Shown piece after piece: positions 27,217 to 34,899 of a stretch of DNA of 64,000 nt. Each line of letters opens with the position of its first letter. Position 1 is the stretch's first letter. Location: positions 1-64,000 of the forward strand of contig NZ_BCQV01000011.1 of NCBI RefSeq assembly GCF_001552255.1. Direction: 5' to 3'. Origin of the DNA: Alicyclobacillus shizuokensis NBRC 103103 (GTDB lineage: Bacteria > Bacillota > Bacilli > Alicyclobacillales > Alicyclobacillaceae). The notes beneath the pieces were generated by a model that was not told the DNA's origin, did not search any database, and saw only the letters and a program-made list of their open reading frames with translations. The position numbers were made by a program, and so were the translations under genes.

Positions 27217-27322
27217 GCCGCAAGTCCAAAAGAGGAGTCACATTCACTCCCGGACATGGCCTTATTGCGACTCGGAACCGCATAGGTTCCTCTGATAACC
27301 AGCCCGTTCGTGAAAACAGGAT

Positions 27323-28144
27323 TTATCCGCCCAGAATGCAGCGCAGTTGGCGGACCACATCGTCAGCAATTTGCGAGCTGAAGTGGCGATAAGGGGTATA
27401 CTCGGCTGTCAGATAATCGTCGTAGCCGATGCTTTGGAGCGCCTGCAGCACGGCAGGCCAAGCCACGTCCCCCGACAAGAGCGGCACGAAGCCGTGAATA
27501 TTGCCTACCGCTCCAGCGAAGTCCTTGACATGCACCTTGAGGATATGATCCCCCAGTATGCGAATCCACTGCTCGGGATACCCAAAGGCAAGGACGTTGC
27601 CGACATCAAAATACACCCCTATCCAGGAAGAACCGACCGATTCCACGTAACGCTTCATCTCCAAAGGGGAGAGCAAAAACTTGTTCCACACATTTTCAAT
27701 CCCGATTTTCACCCCGAAGCTCCGCGCGTCTTCCACCAGCGCCGCTAATTCCGCCAGGCTGCGCTCATAGCATTCGTCGTAGGACACTTCAGGCGTCACC
27801 ACGCCCGGGACAACCAAAACGGCGTCCATCTCAAGCCACGACGCAATCTCCAACTGCTTGCGAACAATACTGCGAGCCATTGTGCGGACCTGGGCATCTG
27901 GAGAAGAGAGTGGAAAATCCCACAACAGCCCCGTGGCCAAACTTTTCAGTTCCAGCCCGACCGCCTTCGCCTGCTTGTCTATCGCCCGCACGTCGGCCGG
28001 GGAACTGTCAAGCGTCAACCCCTGCACCCCGGATGGCTGCAGGTTCAACTCCACGCCGTCCACCCCCGCTCTCGCGCACGCCTCAAACACCAAGTTAAGA
28101 GGTGCTCCTTCGCCAAAACACCACTGGTTCAACCCAATCTTCAC
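27323..28144 (-). CDS. sugar phosphate isomerase/epimerase-like TIM barrel
   Basis: Third xylose-isomerase-like TIM barrel, 273 aa from a GTG at 28144 that follows a GGGGG run and gives the natural N-terminus VKIGLNQWCFG. Metal-site segments are KIGIENVWNKF, GVYFDVGNVL, LKVHVKDF and TAEYTPY. The open frame runs on without stop to 28522 through the decayed transporter fragment upstream, so a longer fusion product is formally possible but unlikely. Together with the RpiR gene it flanks the sugar locus and probably belongs to it. Confidence 0.8.
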   Translation of the reverse strand: MKIGLNQWCFGEGAPLNLVFEACARAGVDGVELNLQPSGVQGLTLDSSPADVRAIDKQAKAVGLELKSLATGLLWDFPLSSPDAQVRTMARSIVRKQLEIASWLEMDAVLVVPGVVTPEVSYDECYERSLAELAALVEDARSFGVKIGIENVWNKFLLSPLEMKRYVESVGSSWIGVYFDVGNVLAFGYPEQWIRILGDHILKVHVKDFAGAVGNIHGFVPLLSGDVAWPAVLQALQSIGYDDYLTAEYTPYRHFSSQIADDVVRQLRCILGG

Positions 28145-28189
28145 ATGTTTCCCCCACTTCCCTGGACCACGCGGCGAGCGATTACGCCT

Positions 28190-28455
28190 GCACCCGCGCT
28201 CCTTTATGCACCCGACGATGGTCAACAACACAGTCGCCACAGCCGTGAATGGCAGCCAGGCTACCTTGTAAACACGGTACACTTGTTCGGCACATGCGAC
28301 AATCAGCGCAACACGTCCCCCAACTGCTGACCATCGAGCCCGTGCAGTCCGAGATACAAATTGAAGTACGGTCCAAACACCGCGACCGTACCGTAGACGA
28401 AAAAGTAGCCACATGACATGCGCACGTAGTCTGTTCTCGACATGTTGTTCCCCAT
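28190..28455 (-). pseudogene. remnant of an MFS transporter with internal deletion
   Basis: A proper start (ATG at 28455 after AGGTGG) opens a 50-codon frame ending at a TGA at 28303-28305. Its product has a typical MFS first helix and loop (GYFFVYGTVAVFGPYFNLYL, then GLDGQQLG). One frame over, from about 28312 to 28193, a sequence like the last helix and tail of such a transporter follows (VAWLPFTAVATVLLTIVGC, KERG). The roughly 350 residues in between are missing. It is 17 bp behind the ABC exporter genes and was probably once the third gene of that operon. Confidence 0.6.
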
Positions 28456-28472
28456 CGTGCCCACCACCTGCA

Positions 28473-30278
28473 TCACGCCAAAAACCGGTACTGGGCCTCG
28501 ACCAGATGGTAGTAGTGGCCACGTTCCGCCATCAGCTCTGTGTGCGTGCCACGCTCGACAATCTGGCCGTGATCAAACACCAGGATCTGGTCCGCCTCGC
28601 GAATGGTTGACAGACGGTGCGCCACGACAAACGCGGTGCGACCGGAGAGGAGCACCTCCAGCGCCTTTTGGATGAGATGTTCCGTATACGTGTCAATGCT
28701 GGCGGTGGCCTCATCCAGTATCAGGATTTTGGGATCCGCGAGGATGGCGCGGGCGAACGAGATCAACTGCCGTTGGCCCATCGACAGCCGGCTGCCGCGC
28801 TCGCGCACCTCCGTGTGATAGCCGTTCTCCATCTGACGGATGAACTCATCCGCATACACGGCGCAGGCGGCGGCTATCACATCCTCGTCGCTGGCGGACG
28901 GATTTCCGTAGCGGATGTTGTCCATGATGGTGCCCGAGAAGATGAACGTGTCCTGCAGCACAATGCCAATCTGCTGACGCAGGCTGTCGGTCTGAACCGT
29001 GCGGATGTCCTGGCCGTCAATGCGGATGACGCCGGCAGTCGGATCGTAAAAGCGGGAGAGCAGATTGATGACTGTGCTCTTGCCGGCGCCGGTGTGGCCG
29101 ACCAAAGCCACCGTCTCGCCCGGCTCCACACGGAAACTGACGCCATCCAGCGCCTTGCGGCCAGGTTCATACTCGAATTCCACGTCGACGAACTCGACCC
29201 GCCCCTCAATCGCCGGCAACGCGGGGGCGTCCACAGCGTCTTGTACGATGGGTTGGGTATCCAGATACTGAAATATTCGTTCGGACGATGCGGAGGCCAC
29301 CAACAACTGATTGTAGACCTGGCCAAGCTGGGCAATTGGCGTCCAGAAATTTCCCAGGTAATTGGCAAACGAGACCAACAGACCGACCGTGACTTCCCCC
29401 GCGGTCAGCAGGTGAACGCCATAGCCGAACAGCAACGCGCTACCGACCGCTCCGGTCAGGTCCACCAACGGACTAAACACGATGCTGCGCCGTTGGGCGC
29501 GCAGAAACATGCGCATGTAGTCCCGGTTCATGTCCTCGAAGAAGGCCTGATTCTCGTCCTGCCGCGCGTACGCCTCGGTCACGCGCATGCCCTGAATGCT
29601 CTCCGCCAGGTGCGCGTTCATCTTCGACGTGCGCAGCCGCACCTGCTGCCAAGCCCGGCGGATGTTGACGGTCAGTCGCAGGGACAGCAGGAACATGAAC
29701 GGCACCACGACCATCGTCACCAGCGCCAGCCTGGCGTTCAGGCTGAACATGATGACGATGATGCCGACCAGCGTAAACATGTTGGTGATGGAATTGATGA
29801 CCCCGTTCGTGAACAGGTCCTGCAACGAGTTCACGTCGTTCATGATGCGCACCAACACCGATCCGGCCGGTCGATTATCAAAAAACGTCAACGACAGTTT
29901 CTGCACATGGCTGAACAGCTGCCGGCGCAAATCGCGAATGACGTTCTGTCCTAACAGGTTGGTGTAGTAAATACGCCGGTTGCTGGCATAAAAGTTGACA
30001 GCATAGAGCGCCAACAGAACGCCACAGTAGGTGATGAGCCGGCCGGTGTGACCGGTGGCGATGGCCGAGTCAATCACGCGCCCAACCACATACGGTGCGG
30101 CCAGCGTGACCAAGGCCGTCGCACAGGTGGCGGTGAAGGCGAAGACAATCACCTTCGGATACGCCAGCATATACCCGAGCAGCCGGCGGATCTGCCCCCA
30201 ATCAAACTTCTCAATCCGCTCGTCTTCACGGTAAACAAACGGAGCCCGCAGGTCTGCCTGAACGTCCGACTTACACAT
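28473..30278 (-). CDS. ABC exporter half-transporter, catalytic-site partner
   Basis: Fused membrane/ATPase protein of 601 aa. Six transmembrane helices span about 40-330, then the ATPase domain carries Walker A GHTGAGKST, Q-loop VLQDTFIFSGT, signature LSMGQRQLISFARA (Met in place of the second Gly of LSGGQ), Walker B ILILDEATASID with the catalytic Glu, and H-loop AHRLST. It pairs with the gene just upstream; start and stop overlap. The altered signature faces the partner's Asp-type Walker B, so one ATP site should be degenerate, as in heterodimeric exporters such as TM287/288 and BmrCD. Likely multidrug or lipid export. Confidence 0.88.
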   Translation of the reverse strand: MCKSDVQADLRAPFVYREDERIEKFDWGQIRRLLGYMLAYPKVIVFAFTATCATALVTLAAPYVVGRVIDSAIATGHTGRLITYCGVLLALYAVNFYASNRRIYYTNLLGQNVIRDLRRQLFSHVQKLSLTFFDNRPAGSVLVRIMNDVNSLQDLFTNGVINSITNMFTLVGIIVIMFSLNARLALVTMVVVPFMFLLSLRLTVNIRRAWQQVRLRTSKMNAHLAESIQGMRVTEAYARQDENQAFFEDMNRDYMRMFLRAQRRSIVFSPLVDLTGAVGSALLFGYGVHLLTAGEVTVGLLVSFANYLGNFWTPIAQLGQVYNQLLVASASSERIFQYLDTQPIVQDAVDAPALPAIEGRVEFVDVEFEYEPGRKALDGVSFRVEPGETVALVGHTGAGKSTVINLLSRFYDPTAGVIRIDGQDIRTVQTDSLRQQIGIVLQDTFIFSGTIMDNIRYGNPSASDEDVIAAACAVYADEFIRQMENGYHTEVRERGSRLSMGQRQLISFARAILADPKILILDEATASIDTYTEHLIQKALEVLLSGRTAFVVAHRLSTIREADQILVFDHGQIVERGTHTELMAERGHYYHLVEAQYRFLA

Positions 30279-32052
30279 GATGGCCTCCCTTTGGCGGCGA
30301 GAATCCACCAGCCACCGCAGCCAGGTGAGTGTCGTAATCGCGGAACTGCATGTCGAAGATGCGCCGATACAGCCCCTGCCGCGCCAGCAGCTCCTTATGG
30401 GTTCCCCGCTCGACAATCCGGCCGTGGTCAATCACCAGGATCTTATCCGCTCGTTTCAGCGTCGAGATGCGGTGCGCGATGATGAATGTGGTGCGCCCGC
30501 GCATGACCTCCTGCAGCGCCTGCTGAATCTGATACTCCGTCTCCATATCGACCGCGCTGGTCGCGTCATCCAGGATGAGGATGGACGGGTCCTGCAGGAT
30601 GGCCCGGGCCAAGGCGATGCGCTGCTTCTGGCCGCCGGAGAGCCCCATGCCGCGCTCACCGACAATCGTCGCATAGCCATCGGGCAACTGCTCAATGAAC
30701 TCGGCCGCGTCCGCCATTCGCGCTGCCCGCCTGACCTCCTCCAAGGTCGCGTCCGGGCGGCCGTAGGCAATGTTGGAGAAAATGGTGGTGGAGAACAGGA
30801 ACGGCTCCTGGAACACGACCGCCACGTTGCGTCGCAGCGCCTCGAGATCCCACTGGCGGACATCCATGCCGTCCACCAGCACACGGCCGGAGCTGACGTC
30901 ATAGAACCGGGGCAGCAGATTGACCAGCGTCGACTTTCCCGATCCGGTCAAACCCATCAGAGCCACGGTCTCGCCGGGAGCCACCTCCAGGTTGATGTCC
31001 TCCAGCACCCGGTTCTCCCCGTAGTCGACATTCACGTGCTCCAGACACACGCAGCCACGCATCGGCGAGCGATGGACGCCGTTTTGCGTGGTGATGTCCA
31101 CCGGCGCCTCAAGGATTTCGAGCAGCCGTCCCCCGGCGGCGCGCGCCTGCGTCCAGTTGTTCAGATAGAACCCAAGATCCGCCAGAGGCCACAGGATGTA
31201 CCACAGTACACTCAGAAACGCGACCAGGTCGCCCAGCTCCATGTGCTGATGCATGACCAACCAGCCGCCCACGAGCAGAATCAGCACGATGCCGACATTT
31301 CCGGTGATGCCCACCACGGGGAAAAACCACTTCCAGATATTGCTGGCGCTCAGGTTCGAATCGAAGTAGTCGTCATTGCGGTGGGTGAACTTGTCGAGCT
31401 CGAAGTCTTCCTTGGCGAACGACTTGACCGTACGGATGCCCATGATGGTTTCCTGCACACCCGAGTTCAGCGTCCCGAGACTTTGGCGGATACGGCGAAA
31501 GGCTTTGTGCAGCCGACGGTCGAAGAACACCCCGGCGAAGCCAAGAACCGGCATCAGGCAGAGCATGACCAGCGCCGGCCAGCCGTTCATCCACCACATC
31601 ATCGCCATGCTGAAGCCGACAATCAGCCCCAGATTGACCAGGTTGTTGATGCCGAACGCAAGAAACATCCGGAACGCGTCCAGGTCCGCCGTCAAGCGAG
31701 ACATCAGATCCCCGGTGTGGATTTCGTCATACCAGCTGAATGGCTGCCGGTTGAGTTTATGGTACAGTGCGTTGCGCAAGTCGTAGGCGGTGCGGCTGCC
31801 AAATAACTGGCCGGTGTACTGCTGCCCGAAGTTGAACACGCCTTTCACCAGGGCAGCGGCCAAAATTGCCGCAATCAACCAGGGTAAGTCCCCGTACGCA
31901 TGGCCGATGATGACCCGATTGACAATCAACTTTAATAAGTAAGGATAAACCAGTCCCAGTACGGTCGTGACCACCAACAGGCCCATGCTCAGGTACATCC
32001 AGGGTAGATAGGGACGGTAAAAGTCGGACAATCGTCGAAACTCTCCCGCCAA
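30271..32052 (-). CDS. ABC exporter half-transporter, degenerate-site partner
   Basis: Fused membrane/ATPase protein of about 593 aa. Six helices span about 25-310. The ATPase domain has Walker A GLTGSGKST, Q-loop VFQEPFLFSTT, a canonical signature LSGGQKQRIALARA, Walker B ILILDDATSAVD (Asp replacing the catalytic Glu) and H-loop AHRIST. The start is taken as TTG at 32052, six bases after GGAGGG, giving the usual N-terminal length; the frame is open to 32157. It is the first gene of the exporter operon, downstream of the AraC-type regulator gene. Confidence 0.85.
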   Translation of the reverse strand: MAGEFRRLSDFYRPYLPWMYLSMGLLVVTTVLGLVYPYLLKLIVNRVIIGHAYGDLPWLIAAILAAALVKGVFNFGQQYTGQLFGSRTAYDLRNALYHKLNRQPFSWYDEIHTGDLMSRLTADLDAFRMFLAFGINNLVNLGLIVGFSMAMMWWMNGWPALVMLCLMPVLGFAGVFFDRRLHKAFRRIRQSLGTLNSGVQETIMGIRTVKSFAKEDFELDKFTHRNDDYFDSNLSASNIWKWFFPVVGITGNVGIVLILLVGGWLVMHQHMELGDLVAFLSVLWYILWPLADLGFYLNNWTQARAAGGRLLEILEAPVDITTQNGVHRSPMRGCVCLEHVNVDYGENRVLEDINLEVAPGETVALMGLTGSGKSTLVNLLPRFYDVSSGRVLVDGMDVRQWDLEALRRNVAVVFQEPFLFSTTIFSNIAYGRPDATLEEVRRAARMADAAEFIEQLPDGYATIVGERGMGLSGGQKQRIALARAILQDPSILILDDATSAVDMETEYQIQQALQEVMRGRTTFIIAHRISTLKRADKILVIDHGRIVERGTHKELLARQGLYRRIFDMQFRDYDTHLAAVAGGFSPPKGGHHV

Positions 32053-32228
32053 GCAAAGCCCTCCCCATGCATCTGCGCCCTGAGTGACCAGGGCGGTTTT
32101 CCTCTCCGCACTCTGATGTGACGGAGAATTGACAACGTAGTTGAGATTTAACCACAAACGGGGAGGGTTGAGAATGACGTATCTGGTTGCATACTTTTCA
32201 GATCTGGCTATGTTTCGCCATTCGTCGC

Positions 32229-33041
32229 TTACTGCATCTGCTGGCGGTACTGTTTCGGAGAGACACCGTAACGATCCCGAAACACCCGGTAGAAATAGGA
32301 ATAACTGCGAAACCCGGCCGACTCTGCCGCCTGCTCCAGTGTCATGGCGCTGAAGCGGATGCGGTCAGACGCCAGTTTCAGCCGCACATCCACGATGTAC
32401 TGAACGATGGTGCAGCCAAACGTCTCCTTGAACAGATGAACCGCCCGCGATACGCTCAGGCCGACCTCGTCTGCGACATCCTGCAACGTGAGTTCGTCGC
32501 CGATATTCTGCTCAATAAACCGTTTCATACGGTGGGCTGCCAACGACTCCGGACTGACCACGCGGGTCTGCCATTCGTCCAGACTGCGGTCGATGAACAG
32601 GCACAGCACGCGCAGCAGGTAGTCGCTGATACGCTCATCGGTGCGGCCAATTCGCCGTTTCTCCCAGGCCACCTGACGCCACAAGGAGAGCATCGCGTCA
32701 TCCAAGGGAATCGTCGCCAGACGCGGCCGGCAACGATTCCGCCACCACGCGTCCAGCCAAGGCCCGTCGCAGAAGATGTAATAGTCCGCGCTGCGCACCG
32801 GTGTCTGGTATGCGGACGGATCGCCGATGCGCAGCTCGTACGGCTGTTTCGGAGCCAGCAACAGGAGGTCCCCAACCCCAAGCGGGACGCGCCGGCCGTC
32901 AATCACGGTCTCCGCCTGACCCTCCACCTGCAGGCGCAGCAAATAGGTCGTAAAACCTTCCCGCTTCACCGAATAATACGGACGGTCGTGATAGCCGTAT
33001 CCAGCCACCCGCACATACGTCCCCAATGTATCGTCGCTCAC
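32229..33041 (-). CDS. AraC-family transcriptional regulator
   Basis: Regulator of 270 aa. An N-terminal cupin-like ligand domain (about 10-150; GDLLLLAPKQPYEL) is followed by a C-terminal double helix-turn-helix (about 168-268) with LTLQDVADEVGLSVSRAVHLFKETFG and the family signature SYSYFYRVFRDRYGVSPKQYRQ. AraC proteins of this type usually sense a sugar. It is on the same strand as the exporter genes but separated from them by about 175 bp. A role in the sugar locus or exporter control is possible. Confidence 0.87.
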   Translation of the reverse strand: MSDDTLGTYVRVAGYGYHDRPYYSVKREGFTTYLLRLQVEGQAETVIDGRRVPLGVGDLLLLAPKQPYELRIGDPSAYQTPVRSADYYIFCDGPWLDAWWRNRCRPRLATIPLDDAMLSLWRQVAWEKRRIGRTDERISDYLLRVLCLFIDRSLDEWQTRVVSPESLAAHRMKRFIEQNIGDELTLQDVADEVGLSVSRAVHLFKETFGCTIVQYIVDVRLKLASDRIRFSAMTLEQAAESAGFRSYSYFYRVFRDRYGVSPKQYRQQMQ

Positions 33042-33171
33042 GTGCCGCCGTCACCTCCACGCCAGTTTACACTCCCTTGTTCATCGGGTCTAGGTGCAAC
33101 TTCAGCGTTTTCATGAGGTTTTTGCCCGAGTCGAAGCGCATGGGGGAAGAGATGACAGCAGCCAGGCCCAT

Positions 33172-33399
33172 TTACCGGCGCCCGTTTCGCCAGGCACGGA
33201 TCCACGCCTGGTAGAATTGCTGCCACTCGGCCGAGACCCCGTCAGGAAGGCGGACATCCGGGGTTTCCTCATCCGCCGAGCGTGTCTTTGACCGCGCTTT
33301 CGTCCGCTTGGGGGCGTCTGACCCTGAGTGGGCCGCGCCGAGACCACGGCCACGCGCAACGGTGTCGGGCTCGGACGGGTGTCTTTGCCGATGGTTCAT
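33172..33399 (-). CDS. small hypothetical protein
   Basis: Short basic ORF of 75 aa behind a consensus AGGAGG (33409-33414) nine bases before the ATG, which is the main reason for calling it. The product is rich in Arg, Lys and Ser in its first half and ends in an amphipathic segment (SAEWQQFYQAWIRAWRNG). I do not recognise the family. The region between the AraC gene and the MFS gene has no other candidate. Confidence 0.5.
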   Translation of the reverse strand: MNHRQRHPSEPDTVARGRGLGAAHSGSDAPKRTKARSKTRSADEETPDVRLPDGVSAEWQQFYQAWIRAWRNGRR

Positions 33400-33457
33400 C
33401 ACAGCAAGCCTCCTCTCTGCCAGCGGACGTGCCGATTGCGTACAGACTGTCCGGCTG

Positions 33458-34819
33458 CTAGGATTGAATATCCTCGGCAGCGGGCCCCGTCAACCGACCG
33501 GAACCGTACTCCATCGGATCCAAATCGGTCAACAGGAAGACGTAGCTGAGAATGCCGACCACCAGAATGAGAGCGGCGAGCAAGAAGGCGTACATGAACG
33601 ATCCGGTGGCCTGCACAATAAATCCCGTAACAATCGGGGCCACGATGGCCATCGCATTGTTGCCAAAGGTCAGAATTCCAATCAGCGAGCCCACCATACC
33701 TTTGGGCGCGATAAAGGTCGGGATACTGTACGCGATCGACGAGGTGATGACCAGCGAGCCCAGCGCGATGGAGATGAAGGTGACCGCCACAATCGGTTTA
33801 TGGGTGAGCGCCGCGCCGATGACCGATAGCCCAAGCAACATGCAGATGACGAGAATGGTCTTGCGCACGCGCAGGGAATCATGCCCTTGGTTCACCAGCT
33901 TGTCCACCAGCCAGCCGCCAATCAACAACTCCGAAATCGTCCCGACGAGCCACGGTATCGCCGAATACCACCCGGTCTTGAGAATGGACATATGCAGCGA
34001 CGTTTCCAGGTAACCGGGCAGCCACGTTAAAAAGAGCCACCAGGAGTAGCCGTACGCAGCGAAACCGATGAAGACGCCCCAAACTTTCCGCTGCGTCAGC
34101 AGAAACTGGATGTTGTCCCATACGCCACCGGGCGCTTCTCCTTCGGATTGGGACCCGCCTTCCACGATGTAGGCATACTCGGCCTTCGACAAACGCTTGT
34201 CTTCGTGTGGATCGCGGTAGCTCACCCAGAAGAGAACCACATACAATACACTCAGCGCCGCTGTGAACCAAAAACCGCCACGCCAACCCCAGTGAGTGAC
34301 AACCAGAGCGAGCAAGGGAGCGCCGATGGCGTTCGAAAACTTGGATTGCGCATCGAACAGGGAGACGGCGCGTCCCCGCTCATGGCGAGGGAACCAATAG
34401 CCCGTCGCCTTCGTGGAGGCAGGGAAATACGGGGCTTCCCCGATGCCCAGCAGAACGCGCGAGAGGATGACCAAGCCTTGCCCGGTCGCTATCGCGGTGA
34501 GGACGCAGGCTATCGTCCACACCATCGTACCCATCCGCGTCACCCATTTGACACCAATCCTGTCGAGCAAGGTCCCGGCGGGAATCTGCAACAATGCGTA
34601 GGACCACGCAAAGGCAGACAACAAGATGCCCATCTGTCCCGCTGTGAGATGAAATTCCTGGGTGATGGGCTGCGTAGCGATGGACATGTTCGTACGGTCG
34701 AAATAATTGATGATGACACCCACAGAAAGCAGCAGTGCAATCCACCAACGCCGACGTTTCGCCAATACCAACACTCCAATCTCGTTCTTCAAGCCGTGAA
34801 TCGATGTCAGGCCGGTCAT
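33458..34819 (-). CDS. MFS transporter, anion:cation symporter (hexuronate type)
   Basis: Major facilitator of 453 aa with twelve predicted helices. The first helix and loop (IALLLSVGVIINYFDRTNMSIA) and the RTN motif, followed by LLSAFAWSYALLQIPAGTLLDRIGVKW, are typical of the ACS family that includes ExuT/GudP-type uronate and aldarate transporters. The ATG at 34819 follows GGGAG. It ends about 60 bp before the small ORF. With the uronate catabolic genes 6 kb away, uptake of a hexuronate or aldonate is the best guess, but the gene is not in that operon. Confidence 0.85.
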   Translation of the reverse strand: MTGLTSIHGLKNEIGVLVLAKRRRWWIALLLSVGVIINYFDRTNMSIATQPITQEFHLTAGQMGILLSAFAWSYALLQIPAGTLLDRIGVKWVTRMGTMVWTIACVLTAIATGQGLVILSRVLLGIGEAPYFPASTKATGYWFPRHERGRAVSLFDAQSKFSNAIGAPLLALVVTHWGWRGGFWFTAALSVLYVVLFWVSYRDPHEDKRLSKAEYAYIVEGGSQSEGEAPGGVWDNIQFLLTQRKVWGVFIGFAAYGYSWWLFLTWLPGYLETSLHMSILKTGWYSAIPWLVGTISELLIGGWLVDKLVNQGHDSLRVRKTILVICMLLGLSVIGAALTHKPIVAVTFISIALGSLVITSSIAYSIPTFIAPKGMVGSLIGILTFGNNAMAIVAPIVTGFIVQATGSFMYAFLLAALILVVGILSYVFLLTDLDPMEYGSGRLTGPAAEDIQS

Positions 34820-34899
34820 AATCTCCCGACCATCACAACAGCGCCTTGCCCGGCGGAGAGAGCCTCCGACCTGTCCGCCGGCGCAAGCTTCGGGCCATC

